Below are positions 1 to 8,467 of a stretch of 64,000 bases of DNA, one piece after another. Every line of letters starts with the position of its first letter. Within the stretch, counting starts at the first letter, position 1. A model generated the notes under the pieces. The model ran no database searches, was not told where the DNA came from, and saw only the letters and a list, made by a program, of their open reading frames with translations. This DNA is from Nocardioides sp. zg-1230 (lineage in GTDB: Bacteria > Actinomycetota > Actinomycetes > Propionibacteriales > Nocardioidaceae): contig NZ_JABJQZ010000001.1 of the NCBI RefSeq assembly GCF_013155335.1, forward strand, positions 1,178,001 through 1,242,000. Reading direction: 5' to 3'. The translations under genes were made by a program, and so were the position numbers.

Positions 1-666
1 ATCACCCGTCCCGGTGAGCGCGTGCCCTACGGCAGCACCGGCACCGACCTGTCGCGCTACCGCATCGGCGACCTGCTGCTCTCGAGCAGCGGGTCCTACT
101 ACCTGCTCGGCGACGAGAAGCCGGAGCGGCTCAGTGACTTCGCGGGCATGGTCTACGGCGTCGTCGAGCAGCCGGCGCAGGAGCTGCCCGGCGACCTGTC
201 CGCGTCGTTCGGTGACCCCAGCACGCCGGCGGAGTGGCCCACGGAGGTCCCGCAGCCGGTCGACAACGGCGCGCTGTGCGCGGTGCTCCACCCCGCGACC
301 GGTGCCGACGCCACCTTCAGCCTCGCCACGAACCCCACCGGCGCGGCAGACCCCTACGCCGCCGACGTACGACCCGGCCGGCACGCGGTCGACGTCGAGC
401 CCAGCGCCGGGGCCTACGTGCTGTCCGGCTCCGGTGAGGCCGCCGACGCCGGCACCCGCTACGTCATCGACCCCAAGGGTGAGAAGTACGAGCTGGTCGG
501 GTCGGAGGTGCCGGACTTCCTCGGCTACGGCGACGTCGACCCGCCGCTGGTGCCGAGTGCCTGGCTGGAGTTCTTCGAGCCGGGGGTGCAGCTGTCGACC
601 AACAGCGCGCGCCGGGTCCCCGAGGACGCCCCGCCCGCCGACGACGCGACCGCGGACGCGGGCTGA
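1..666 (+). CDS. eccB: Type VII secretion protein EccB, C-terminal part (5' end cut by window)
   Basis: The reading frame is open from base 1, so the gene starts outside the window. The 221 visible residues resemble the C-terminal repeat domain of EccB, the bitopic ATPase-associated subunit of type VII (ESX) secretion machines. The ending (RYVIDPKGEKYEL, then FLGYG and a short acidic tail) matches the usual EccB end, where the last periplasmic repeat ends in 'LGYG'. The N-terminal transmembrane helix is not visible. The TGA overlaps the ATG of the mycosin gene (TGATG), so the two are translationally coupled as in ESX operons. Which ESX type this is cannot be told from this piece. Confidence 0.85.
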   Translation: MTRPGERVPYGSTGTDLSRYRIGDLLLSSSGSYYLLGDEKPERLSDFAGMVYGVVEQPAQELPGDLSASFGDPSTPAEWPTEVPQPVDNGALCAVLHPATGADATFSLATNPTGAADPYAADVRPGRHAVDVEPSAGAYVLSGSGEAADAGTRYVIDPKGEKYELVGSEVPDFLGYGDVDPPLVPSAWLEFFEPGVQLSTNSARRVPEDAPPADDATADAG

Positions 667-1919
667 TGGTCCGCCCGTCCCAGCCGCGCCGCGCCGCCGT
701 GCGTACGACGTTCGCCGCGGGCCTGCTCGCAGCGTCGGTCGTGCCGCTGGGCGCGGCCCCGGCCGCCGCCGACCACGATGCCCCCTGCAGCGTGACCGAG
801 GTGCCGGGCTCGGAGCGGCTGGCCGACACGCACGCCAAGGACAACCCCGCCCTCGAGCGGATGCACGTCGAGCAGGCCCAGGAGCTCGCCACCGGCCGGG
901 GCGTGAAGGTCGCCGTGATCGACAGCGGGACGGTCGGCATCGAAGGCCTCGACGTCACCGGCGGCGCGGCCATCGCGGGCGTCAACCCTGCCACCCGCCT
1001 GTCCGGCCACGGCACGATCGTGGCCGGGCTCATCGCGGGGCCGCGGGGAGTCGCACCCGATGCCCAGGTCTTCGACGTGAAGGTCTACGACTCCGAGGAC
1101 GCCGACACCACCCAGGGTGAACGACCCGTGACCTCGGCGGGCATCGCCGCGGGCATCGAGGCCGTGATCCGCGCGCAGCCGCAGCAGCAGGTCGACATCG
1201 TCAACATCTCCCTCGCCGTCCGCGAGCCCGACCCCGCGCTCGAGGCGGCGGTCGCGCGTCTCGTGGACCTCGGCGTCGTCGTGGTGGCGGCCGCGGGCAA
1301 CGCCGCGGTCGGCACCCCCGACTCCGGCTTCGAGGGCACGCCCGACAACGACGCCGACGTCTTCCCCGCCGACTACCCCGGCGTGCTCGCGGTCAGCGCG
1401 ATCCCGCCCGGTGACGAGAACCCCAGCACCTACGTGCTCCCCAACCTCGACACCGACGTCGCCGCCCCGACGCTCGGGGCCGTCTCGGTCAACGCGACGC
1501 AGCAGGTCTGCGTCGTCGACCAGGTCGCGACGTCGTGGGCGAGCGCCGAGGTCAGCGGGGTGATGGCCCTGCTCAAGCAGCGCTTCCCCCGCGAGACGCC
1601 CCAGCAGCTCGTGGCCCGGCTGCAGGCCACCACCGAGGGTGCAGGTGCTCCCGAGGGCCCGGACGGCAAGGCGGCCAACCCGTGGACCGGAGCGGGTGTC
1701 GTCCAGGCGCACGACGCCCTCACCCGCGAGATCAGGCCGGGCCGCCAGGGCAAGGTCGAGACCACGGTCCAAGAGGTCCGTGCCGACGCCCAGGCGCCGC
1801 CGGCGCCCGAGCGGATCGACCTCTTCGGCACGCCCCGCGCGATCCTGCTGTGGTCGGGCCTGGTGGCCGGTTCGCTGCTGGCGCTGGCCTTCATGCTGCG
1901 CCCGTTGCTGCGACGTTGA
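666..1919 (+). CDS. mycP: Mycosin, membrane-anchored S8 subtilisin-like protease of the type VII secretion system
   Basis: 417 residues. A secretion signal (residues about 10-36, ending in an Ala-rich AAPAAA stretch) precedes a subtilase domain and a C-terminal membrane helix (about 393-412) with an RR tail. Catalytic residues are visible: Asp86 in VIDSG, His115 in SGHG, oxyanion Asn212 in AGN, and Ser290 in ATSWA. The usual subtilase 'GTS' is 'ATS' here, a small departure. Mycosins are needed for stability and function of the ESX membrane complex; their proteolytic targets are few. Coupling to eccB by a 1-nt overlap supports the assignment. No further ESX genes follow, so this is the downstream end of the locus. 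Confidence 0.93.
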   Translation: MVRPSQPRRAAVRTTFAAGLLAASVVPLGAAPAAADHDAPCSVTEVPGSERLADTHAKDNPALERMHVEQAQELATGRGVKVAVIDSGTVGIEGLDVTGGAAIAGVNPATRLSGHGTIVAGLIAGPRGVAPDAQVFDVKVYDSEDADTTQGERPVTSAGIAAGIEAVIRAQPQQQVDIVNISLAVREPDPALEAAVARLVDLGVVVVAAAGNAAVGTPDSGFEGTPDNDADVFPADYPGVLAVSAIPPGDENPSTYVLPNLDTDVAAPTLGAVSVNATQQVCVVDQVATSWASAEVSGVMALLKQRFPRETPQQLVARLQATTEGAGAPEGPDGKAANPWTGAGVVQAHDALTREIRPGRQGKVETTVQEVRADAQAPPAPERIDLFGTPRAILLWSGLVAGSLLALAFMLRPLLRR

Positions 1920-1933
1920 GCCGCGGCCGATGC

Positions 1934-1946
1934 TTCCATGATGGAA
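1934..1946. promoter_or_regulatory. 13-bp palindrome before manC
   Basis: TTCCAT-G-ATGGAA is a perfect inverted repeat lying 8-20 nt before the manC start. It overlaps the expected ribosome-binding region. It could be an operator or a translation-modulating hairpin, or chance; nothing else in the window shares it. Confidence 0.25.
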
Positions 1947-1953
1947 TCACGCC

Positions 1954-3021
1954 ATGCCTGACACCTCGGACGCGCCCGTCGCCGTCATCCTAGCCGGCGG
2001 CCAGGGTTCACGCCTGTGGCCGATCAGCCGCGACCGCGCCCCCAAGCAGTTCCAGCCGGTCGTGCGCGACCGCCCGCTCCTGACGGGCACCATCGAGCGG
2101 CTCAGCGAGATCGTCGATCCCAGCCGCATCCACGTCTCCACCCGCGCCCGCTTCGCCGACGCCGCCCGCGCGACGCTCGGCCCGGTGCCGCCTGAGAACC
2201 TGATCCTCGAGGAGGACCCGGCCGGCCCCGCGACCGCGTTCGCCCTCAGCATCGCGACGCTGTCGCACAAGTACGGCAACGCGCCCGCGCTGATCGCCCC
2301 CTCGGACCACCTGATCACCGAGGAGGACGCCTTCAACGAGGCGTCGCGCGACATGCTCGAGCAGCTCGACCGGACGCCCGAGTCCATGGTGGTGCTCGGT
2401 GCCGAGCCGACTCGCTTCGACCCGAGCCTGGGCTACATCCACACCAAGGGCGGCGACGACGCCGTCCAGGTCATCGACTCCTTCCACGAGAAGCCCGACG
2501 AGGACGTCGTGGGTGAGCTCGGCGAGTCCGGCAACCTCTACTGGAACACCGCCTGCTACGGCGTACGGGTGGGTCGGGCGTGCGAGGCCTACCGCAGCGC
2601 GCTGCCCCTCATCTTCGAGTCGATCGAGCGGTTCGCCCGCGGCGCCACGGCCGAGAAGGCCTACCGCGGTGCCGCCATCGGCGGGCACGAGATCTACCCG
2701 CTGATGTGGGCCGGGATGGAGTGCCTGGTCGTCCCGCGGCAGCTCGGGTGGACCGACGTCGGCACCTGGCCCCGCCTGGAGCGGGTGCTCCACGACCAGC
2801 GGGTCACCTCGATCGGCCCGGCCCTGCAGCTCGACGCCGAGGACACCCTGGTCGCCAGCATGGACGGCCGACCGGTCGTCACCCTCGGCGCGCGGGGCCT
2901 GATCGTCGTGACGCACGAGGACGCCGTCTACGTGCTCGACCGGCAGAAGGCCCTCGACACCGGCATTCTCGAGCGGCTCCGCTCGCTCCTCGCGGCCAGC
3001 ACCCGCGAGGACCTCCTCTGA
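1954..3021 (+). CDS. manC: Mannose-1-phosphate guanylyltransferase
   Basis: 355 residues. The enzyme makes GDP-mannose from mannose-1-phosphate and GTP, the donor for mannosylated glycans and lipoglycans. The N-terminal nucleotidyltransferase signature is intact (LAGGQGSRLWPISR, then PKQF, residues about 13-35). Other family motifs include PSDHLI (about 115), FHEKP (about 177) and W-DVGTW near residue 267. The length fits the single-domain actinobacterial form without a fused isomerase. It lies 34 bp after mycP and before a UDP-GlcNAc 2-epimerase, suggesting a small cell-surface sugar cluster, probably not functionally part of the ESX locus. Confidence 0.92.
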   Translation: MPDTSDAPVAVILAGGQGSRLWPISRDRAPKQFQPVVRDRPLLTGTIERLSEIVDPSRIHVSTRARFADAARATLGPVPPENLILEEDPAGPATAFALSIATLSHKYGNAPALIAPSDHLITEEDAFNEASRDMLEQLDRTPESMVVLGAEPTRFDPSLGYIHTKGGDDAVQVIDSFHEKPDEDVVGELGESGNLYWNTACYGVRVGRACEAYRSALPLIFESIERFARGATAEKAYRGAAIGGHEIYPLMWAGMECLVVPRQLGWTDVGTWPRLERVLHDQRVTSIGPALQLDAEDTLVASMDGRPVVTLGARGLIVVTHEDAVYVLDRQKALDTGILERLRSLLAASTREDLL

Positions 3022-3067
3022 CGCCGCTTCCGCGGACCCCTGGACCACGCCCCACCTGAAGGAACAC

Positions 3068-4369
3068 ATGTCCCACGAGAACAGCCAGCACATCGTCGTC
3101 GTCGGCACCAAGCCCGACATCATCAAGCAGGCGCCGATCTACCACGAGCTGCGCGACCGCGGCCACGACGTCGTGCTGTGCCACACCGGCCAGCACTACG
3201 ACCACAACCTCTCGCAGTCGATGCTCGACGAGTTCGGCGTCCGCGAGGACATCAACCTCGAGGTGCGCGGCGGCGTCAACGACCTCGTCTCCGGCATCAC
3301 GGCCAAGCTGGCGCAGTACCTGCGCGGCTTCTCCGAGCGCGGCGGCTTCCCCATCACCTACGTGCACGGCGACACGACCACCGCGATGGCCGGCGCTCTC
3401 GCCACCTTCGGCGAGCGTCAGGCGCTGGTCCACGTCGAGGCCGGGCTGCGCACCCTCTCGCCGAAGCCCGAGGTCCTCAAGGGCTGGCTCGAGCAGGGCG
3501 CCGACCTCGACTGGGCGTCGTTCCGCGAGCAGTCGATCGACCGGAACAGCTGGGCCAAGGGGAGCCGCGAGCCCTCGCCCGAGCAGTTCAACACCCGCGT
3601 GGCCGACGCCGGCTCCGACCTGCACGCCGCCCCCGTCGAGCTCAACCGCGAGTTCCTCGTCGACGAGGGCTTCGCCCCGGCGGCCATCGACGTCGTCGGC
3701 AACTCGGTCGTCGACGCCCTCGCGCAGGCGATCGCCGGCAGCGACAAGAACCAGGTGCTCGAGAAGTTTCCGCAGATGGGCGACGGGTCGTTCCTCCGCT
3801 TCTGCGTCCACCGGCGTGAGAACACCACCAACCGGGAGCGCTTCAACCTGCTGATGGACGCCATGGAGGCGCTGCTCGAGCAGGGCCACCACATCCTCTT
3901 CATCCGCCTCCTCGGCACCGAGGCCGCGATCGACAACTTCGGGCGCCGCGAGTGGCTCGAGGACCTCGAGGCGCGCTACGGCGACGCGCTCATCTCGACG
4001 CCCGTGTGGGACAGCTACCTCGACGTCGTCGCTGCGATGTCCATGTGCGCGGTCATCGTCACCGACTCCGGCAGCATCGTGGAGGAGGCCAACGTCCTCG
4101 AGGTGCCGTGCGTGACCCTGCGTTTCGGGTCCGACCGCTCCGAGACCTTCCTCGCCGGCAGCAACTTCCTCGCCCCGCCCGTCGACAAGGACCTGATGAC
4201 CAGCGTCATCCACAACGTCTTCGAGCACCGCGCCGAGCTGTCGTGGGACCGCGTCTACCCCGAGAAGGCCTCCGCGATGCTCGTCGACGCCGTCGAGCGA
4301 CGTCTCGACGAGGGGAGCCTGCTGATCTCCGAGGAGTGGCGCTACGGCCTCAAGGCCCAGCTGCGCTGA
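3068..4369 (+). CDS. wecB: UDP-N-acetylglucosamine 2-epimerase-like protein, divergent, with an insertion
   Basis: 433 residues, longer than the usual 370-390 for non-hydrolysing UDP-GlcNAc 2-epimerases, which interconvert UDP-GlcNAc and UDP-ManNAc. Family motifs present: VHGDTT (Asp), HVEAGLR (Glu) and HRREN (His). Two things differ. The N-terminal 'GTRPE' motif reads GTKPD, changing the conserved Arg to Lys. About 36 extra residues sit between HVEAGLR and the usual 'PEE-NR' segment, here PEQFNTR. The extra segment is rich in Trp, Glu and Ser. Strong GAAGGAACAC ribosome-binding region before ATG. Substrate may differ from the standard enzyme. Confidence 0.82.
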   Translation: MSHENSQHIVVVGTKPDIIKQAPIYHELRDRGHDVVLCHTGQHYDHNLSQSMLDEFGVREDINLEVRGGVNDLVSGITAKLAQYLRGFSERGGFPITYVHGDTTTAMAGALATFGERQALVHVEAGLRTLSPKPEVLKGWLEQGADLDWASFREQSIDRNSWAKGSREPSPEQFNTRVADAGSDLHAAPVELNREFLVDEGFAPAAIDVVGNSVVDALAQAIAGSDKNQVLEKFPQMGDGSFLRFCVHRRENTTNRERFNLLMDAMEALLEQGHHILFIRLLGTEAAIDNFGRREWLEDLEARYGDALISTPVWDSYLDVVAAMSMCAVIVTDSGSIVEEANVLEVPCVTLRFGSDRSETFLAGSNFLAPPVDKDLMTSVIHNVFEHRAELSWDRVYPEKASAMLVDAVERRLDEGSLLISEEWRYGLKAQLR

Positions 4370-4382
4370 GCGTCGTACGCCC

Positions 4383-4823
4383 GTGCTCGTCACCAACCAC
4401 GTGCTCACCGGAGCACTCGTCGGGCTCGCCTGCCCCGGACCCGTCTCGGCGTTCGTGGCCGGTGTGGCCTCGCACGTCGCGCTCGACGTGGTTCCCCACT
4501 GGGGCGATCGACCGATCGACGAGGTGATGCCGATCGCGGTCGCGGACGGCCTCGCCGGCCTGACCGCGATCGCCGTCGTGTGGCGGCGTACGCCGGCGCG
4601 GTGGCGGCTGCGCGTCCTCGCCGGGATGGCGGGGGCGTCCGTGCCGGACCTCGACAAGCCCGGGCAGGTCGTCCTCGGCGCCTCACCCTTCCCGCGGGCC
4701 GTGGACGACCTCCACGCCCGCATCCAGACGCGGGAGTCCGCCGACCGGATGCCGCAGGAGATCGTGGTCGGGCTGGGGACGGCGGCCGTGCTCGCCGTGG
4801 TGCTGCGTCGGCTCCGCGCGTGA
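4383..4823 (+). CDS. Small membrane protein, unknown function
   Basis: 146 residues from a GTG start 13 bp after wecB. It has several hydrophobic stretches (about 5-35, 50-65, 75-90, 128-142). It also has His/Asp-bearing motifs: NHVLTG near the start, then HVALDVVPHWGD and SVPDLDKP. This pattern of His and Asp at membrane edges resembles the YdjM/YfhO-type 'metal-dependent hydrolase' membrane family, but similarity is weak and function is unknown. A strong hairpin terminator follows 11 bp later, so it is the last gene of its unit. Confidence 0.65.
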   Translation: MLVTNHVLTGALVGLACPGPVSAFVAGVASHVALDVVPHWGDRPIDEVMPIAVADGLAGLTAIAVVWRRTPARWRLRVLAGMAGASVPDLDKPGQVVLGASPFPRAVDDLHARIQTRESADRMPQEIVVGLGTAAVLAVVLRRLRA

Positions 4824-4834
4824 CACCCGGTACG

Positions 4835-4870
4835 ACGAGGGCCCCGCACTGAACGGTGCGGGGCCCTCGT
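4835..4870. terminator. Bidirectional hairpin terminator
   Basis: A perfect 15-bp stem (4835-4849 with 4856-4870, arm ACGAGGGCCCCGCAC) closes over a 6-nt loop TGAACG. It lies between the end of the plus-strand membrane gene and the minus-strand tRNA-Ser and can serve both. There is no long U-tract, as usual in actinobacteria. Confidence 0.88.
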
Positions 4871-4875
4871 GGCGG

Positions 4876-4961
4876 CGGAGGTAGGGGGATTCGAACCCCC
4901 GAGGGCTATTAACCCAACCCGCTTTCCAAGCGAGCGCCATAGGCCACTAGGCGATACCTCC
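4876..4961 (-). tRNA. tRNA-Ser (anticodon GGA)
   Basis: The minus strand folds into a cloverleaf. The acceptor stem is GGAGGTA with TACCTCC, the discriminator is G, the anticodon stem-loop CGCTTGGAAAGCG carries GGA, the variable arm is long (class II), and the T arm is GGGGGTTCGAATCCCCC. It has 86 nt without an encoded CCA. It lies next to SRP RNA and dnaX, a common actinobacterial arrangement. Confidence 0.97.
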
Positions 4962-5066
4962 GCCGAGGAGAGTACCGGTCGGTCCGGTGGGCGGTGAAAT
5001 CGCCTGCCGACCCCTGGGTGTGGGCCGGGTTTGGGTGCCGGTCCCGGGCTCACCTAGACTCCCGGC

Positions 5067-5155
5067 AACCCCCCACGCGGCGTCACCTCGCCCAATTCCC
5101 CCAGGGCCGGAAGGCAGCAAGGGTAAGTGAGCTCTGACGGGTGCGTGGGGGGCCT
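5067..5155 (+). ncRNA. ffs: Signal recognition particle RNA, small bacterial type (4.5S)
   Basis: The conserved SRP domain IV is clear: GGCCGGAAGGCAGCAAGG with the GGAA tetraloop and the asymmetric internal loop. The ends pair as CCCCCCACGC (5069-5078) with GCGTGGGGGG (5143-5152), giving one long hairpin of about 90 nt. The RNA pairs with Ffh to target nascent membrane and secreted proteins. It lies about 105 bp before dnaX on the same strand. Exact ends are estimated from the terminal stem. Confidence 0.95.
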
Positions 5156-5246
5156 CTTCATGCCCGGCCGCGTCTCCGGCTGCGTGCTCGTGCCGCCGCT
5201 GTCCACGCGCAGCTCTCCCACGGTGGGCACTGTGGGTGGGCACGGT

Positions 5247-5252
5247 TAGGGT
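5247..5252 (+). promoter_or_regulatory. -10 box of a probable leaderless dnaX transcript
   Basis: TAGGGT lies exactly 7 nt before the GTG start at 5260. That spacing would place the transcription start on the start codon. The same TAGGGT-N7-start arrangement occurs at 30099 and 46893. Confidence 0.6.
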
Positions 5253-5259
5253 TCAGGAC

Positions 5260-7434
5260 GTGGAGTCACCGCTCGCGCTCTATCGCCGCTACCGGCCCGA
5301 GACCTTCCAGGAGGTCATCGGGCAGGACCACGTGACGGAGCCGCTGCGAGCCGCGCTGGCGGCCAACCGGGTCAACCACGCCTACCTCTTCTCCGGTCCG
5401 CGCGGCTGCGGCAAGACGACCTCGGCGCGCATCCTGGCCCGCGCGCTCAACTGCGCGCAGGCGCCGATCTCCGACCCGTGCGGCGAGTGCGACAGCTGTC
5501 GTGACCTCGCGCGCGGCGGACCGGGCTCGATCGACGTCATCGAGATCGACGCGGCCTCCCACGGAGGCGTCGACGACGCCCGCGACCTGCGGGAGAAGGC
5601 GTTCTTCGCGCCGGTGCGCGACCGCTACAAGGTCTACATCATCGACGAGGCCCACATGGTCACCACGCAGGGCTTCAACGCCCTGCTCAAGCTCGTCGAG
5701 GAGCCGCCGCCACACCTGCGGTTCATCTTCGCCACCACCGAGCCCGACAAGGTGCTGCCGACCATCCGCTCGCGCACCCACCACTACCCCTTCCGGTTGA
5801 TCCCGCCGCGCCTGCTGAGCGACTACCTCTCCCAGCTCGCCGGCGAGGAGGGCGTGGCGATCGAGTCGGCGGCGCTGCCGCTCGTCGTACGCGCCGGGGC
5901 GGGGTCGGCGCGCGACACCCTGTCGGTGCTCGACCAGCTCCTCGGCGGGGCCGGACCGGCCGGGGTCACCCACAAGCTCGCGACCGACCTGCTCGGCTTC
6001 ACCCCCGACTCGCTCCTCGACGAGGTGGTCGAGGCGTTCGCCACCCGCGACGGGGCGACGGTGTTCTCGGTGGTCGACAAGGTCGTCGAGACGGGGCAGG
6101 ACCCGCGCCGCTTCACCGAGGACCTGCTGCGGCGGCTGCGCGACCTCGTGATCGTCACCGCCGTGCCCGACGCGCCCGCGACCGGGCTGATCGACGTCTC
6201 GGAGGACGCCGGCGAGCGCCTCGTGGCACAGGCCGCGCGCTTCGGCGCGATCGAGCTCAGCCGGGCCGCCGACATCGTGGCCGCCGGCCTCACCGAGATG
6301 CGCGGCGCCACGGCCCCCCGCCTGCTGCTCGAGCTGCTGTGCGCGCGGGTCCTGCTGCCGGGCGCCGACCACACGGCCGACGGCGTGATGGCCCGCCTCG
6401 AGCGGCTCGAGCGCCGCATGGACGTCACCGGCACACCGGCCCCCACCGCGGGTCCGGCGACCGGCGCCCCGGCGTCGCGGCCGGCCGCCCCCGCAGCTGC
6501 TCCGGCAGCGGCTCCCGCTCCCACGGCGCCGACGGAGGCCGCGGCCGCTGCGCCCCGGGTCGCCGCCCAGCCCCCGCGCGACGACCCGGCCCCGCCGCCG
6601 CCGATGCCCCCAGCAGCCGCGCCGTCGCGCGATGACGGCCCGCCTCCGCCCCCGCCGATGCCGGGCGCGGCTCCCCAGGAGTCCTCGCCGCAGGCACCCG
6701 CGGTGGTCGCCGAGCCGGCAGCGGCACCGGCCGCCGCCGCAGGGCCCGAGACCCCGGTCGCCGAGCAGCCGGCCGGTCCACGGGGCGGCCTCAGCCTCGT
6801 CGACGTACGTCGCCTGTGGCCCGACATCCTCGAGCAGACCAAGAACCGCCGCCGCCTCGCGTGGATGGTGCTGTCCCAGCACGCCCACGTGGTCGACGTG
6901 GACGGCGTACGCCTGACGGTCGGCTTCGCCAACGCCGGCGCGCGCGACTCCTTCGTCAACGGCGGCTGCGACGAGATCCTGCGGCAGGCCGCGATCGACG
7001 TCGTCGGGATGGACTGGCGCGTCGAGTCGATCGTCGACCCGTCCGGAGCCGCCGCGCAGGCACCGGTCGTGCATCAGGCAGCCACCGACCCCACCGCGAC
7101 GCCCGGCCCCGCGCCCGCCGCCGGTGGTTCCGCCGGTCCTCCCGGCGGTGCGCCGCAGGAGGCCCCCGACGGCCCGCCCGACTGGGTCACCGGCGACGCC
7201 GCCGCCACGCCCGCGGCTCCTCCGGCCGCCCCGCCGGTCTCGGCCGCACCCGCCCGCGAGGCGCTCGAGGCGGCCCGCGCCGGCGGACCGGCGGTGCCGG
7301 ACGCGCCGGTGCGCTCGGCCGACGACGACGTCGACCCCGACGACCCCGACGCCGACTCCGCGGCCGTCGACACCGAGTCGCTGCTCAGCCAGACGCTCGG
7401 CGCCAAGCTGATCGAAGAGATCAGGAACGACTGA
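5260..7434 (+). CDS. dnaX: DNA polymerase III subunits gamma/tau
   Basis: 724 residues. This is the clamp-loader ATPase that opens the sliding clamp and couples leading and lagging polymerases. Walker A GPRGCGKTT (about residue 46) is followed by a four-Cys zinc module (C-N8-CGECDSC) and DEAH-type Walker B (DEAHM). A sensor region and collar domain reach to about residue 380. A long Pro/Ala-rich linker (about 390-510) follows, then a tau-like C-terminal domain (about 515-600) and an acidic tail. I start at GTG 5260 because family members begin just before 'LYRRYRP' and a -10 box lies 7 nt upstream; an in-frame GTG at 5236 is possible. It leads the dnaX-ybaB-recR block. Confidence 0.95.
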   Translation: MESPLALYRRYRPETFQEVIGQDHVTEPLRAALAANRVNHAYLFSGPRGCGKTTSARILARALNCAQAPISDPCGECDSCRDLARGGPGSIDVIEIDAASHGGVDDARDLREKAFFAPVRDRYKVYIIDEAHMVTTQGFNALLKLVEEPPPHLRFIFATTEPDKVLPTIRSRTHHYPFRLIPPRLLSDYLSQLAGEEGVAIESAALPLVVRAGAGSARDTLSVLDQLLGGAGPAGVTHKLATDLLGFTPDSLLDEVVEAFATRDGATVFSVVDKVVETGQDPRRFTEDLLRRLRDLVIVTAVPDAPATGLIDVSEDAGERLVAQAARFGAIELSRAADIVAAGLTEMRGATAPRLLLELLCARVLLPGADHTADGVMARLERLERRMDVTGTPAPTAGPATGAPASRPAAPAAAPAAAPAPTAPTEAAAAAPRVAAQPPRDDPAPPPPMPPAAAPSRDDGPPPPPPMPGAAPQESSPQAPAVVAEPAAAPAAAAGPETPVAEQPAGPRGGLSLVDVRRLWPDILEQTKNRRRLAWMVLSQHAHVVDVDGVRLTVGFANAGARDSFVNGGCDEILRQAAIDVVGMDWRVESIVDPSGAAAQAPVVHQAATDPTATPGPAPAAGGSAGPPGGAPQEAPDGPPDWVTGDAAATPAAPPAAPPVSAAPAREALEAARAGGPAVPDAPVRSADDDVDPDDPDADSAAVDTESLLSQTLGAKLIEEIRND

Positions 7435-7482
7435 CCCGATGACCACCTCCACCTCCACCCCACACCCGCAGCGGGAGACCCG

Positions 7483-7860
7483 ATGACCCAGAACCCCTTC
7501 GACGCCCTCGGTGGCGGCGGCTTCGACATGAACGCCCTCCTCCAGCAGGCGCAGCAGATGCAGCAGCAGCTCGAGGAGGCGCAGGCCAACCTCGCCCAGC
7601 AGACCGTCGAGGGCACCGTCGCGGGCGGCGCCGTGACGGTGACCGCCAACGGCGTCGGCGAGCTGGTCGGCGTGGTCATCCGCTCGGGCGAGTTCGACGG
7701 CAGCGACCCCGACGACCTGTCCGACCTCTCCGACCTCATCGTCGCCGCCTACCGCGACGCGCGCGCGAAGTCCGAGGCGCTGGCCGGCGACCAGCTCGGC
7801 CCGCTGACCGACGGCCTCGGCGGGGGCGGCGGCATGCCCGGCCTCCCCGGGCTCGGCTGA
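7483..7860 (+). CDS. ybaB: YbaB/EbfC nucleoid-associated protein
   Basis: 125 residues. YbaB proteins are small dimeric DNA-binding proteins almost always encoded between dnaX and recR, as here. The N-terminal helix is Gln-rich ([16 protein letters not shown]). The family core follows: [17 protein letters not shown], then a segment with a [10 protein letters not shown] helix. The Gly/Pro/Met-rich C-terminal tail is typical of actinobacterial members. GGGAGA ribosome-binding site 6-11 nt before the ATG. It probably shares a transcript with recR, 10 bp downstream. Confidence 0.93.
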   Translation: MTQNPFDALGGGGFDMNALLQQAQQMQQQLEEAQANLAQQTVEGTVAGGAVTVTANGVGELVGVVIRSGEFDGSDPDDLSDLSDLIVAAYRDARAKSEALAGDQLGPLTDGLGGGGGMPGLPGLG

Positions 7861-7870
7861 GGGGACCTCG

Positions 7871-8467
7871 TTGTACGAGGGTGTCGTCCAGGACCTGATC
7901 GACGAGCTCGGCCGGCTGCCGGGCGTCGGTCCCAAGAGCGCGCAGCGCATCGCCTTCCACCTGCTGCAGGCCGAGCCCACCGACGTACGCCGCCTCGCCG
8001 ACGTGCTGATCGAGGTCAAGGCGCGGGTGAAGTTCTGCTCGACGTGCTTCAACGTCAGCGAGGACGAGCGGTGCCGGATCTGCCGCGACGAGCGCCGCGA
8101 CCCGAGCGTGCTGTGCGTCGTGGAGGAGTACAAGGACGTCGTCGCGATCGAGCGCACCCGCGAGTTCCGCGGCCGCTACCACGTGCTCGGCGGGGCGATC
8201 TCGCCGATCGACGGCATCGGTCCCGACCAGCTCCACGTCAAGGAGCTCATGCCGCGTCTGGCCGACGGCACGGTCACCGAGGTCATCCTCGCCACCGACC
8301 CCAACCTCGAGGGCGAGGCCACCGCGACCTATCTCACGCGCCTGCTCCTGCCGATGGGGTTGCGCGTCACCCGCTTGGCGAGTGGACTGCCGGTGGGCGG
8401 TGACCTCGAGTACGCCGACGAGGTCACGCTCGGCCGAGCATTCGCCGGAAGGAGATCAGCCGAATGA
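7871..8467 (+). CDS. recR: Recombination mediator protein RecR
   Basis: 198 residues, the usual length. RecR works with RecO (and RecF) to load RecA at single-strand gaps. Visible parts: an N-terminal helix-hairpin-helix ([17 protein letters not shown]), a four-Cys zinc finger (CSTC...CRIC, about 57-75), and a Toprim domain ([12 protein letters not shown] through [12 protein letters not shown]). The start is TTG 7871, chosen because '[19 protein letters not shown]' is the conserved beginning and GGGGAC lies just before it. Its TGA overlaps the ATG of the next gene by 4 nt (ATGA). Confidence 0.96.
   Translation: MYEGVVQDLIDELGRLPGVGPKSAQRIAFHLLQAEPTDVRRLADVLIEVKARVKFCSTCFNVSEDERCRICRDERRDPSVLCVVEEYKDVVAIERTREFRGRYHVLGGAISPIDGIGPDQLHVKELMPRLADGTVTEVILATDPNLEGEATATYLTRLLLPMGLRVTRLASGLPVGGDLEYADEVTLGRAFAGRRSAE

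Noticed and set aside
5260..7434. Programmed frameshift in dnaX making separate tau and gamma
   Set aside because: No A-rich slippery site is visible; the Pro/Ala linker is all GC-rich. The protein is probably made as one form.
5266..8157. A minus-strand open frame of about 960 codons opposite dnaX-recR
   Set aside because: It is repetitive and Arg/Gly-rich, and it mirrors well-supported genes on the plus strand.
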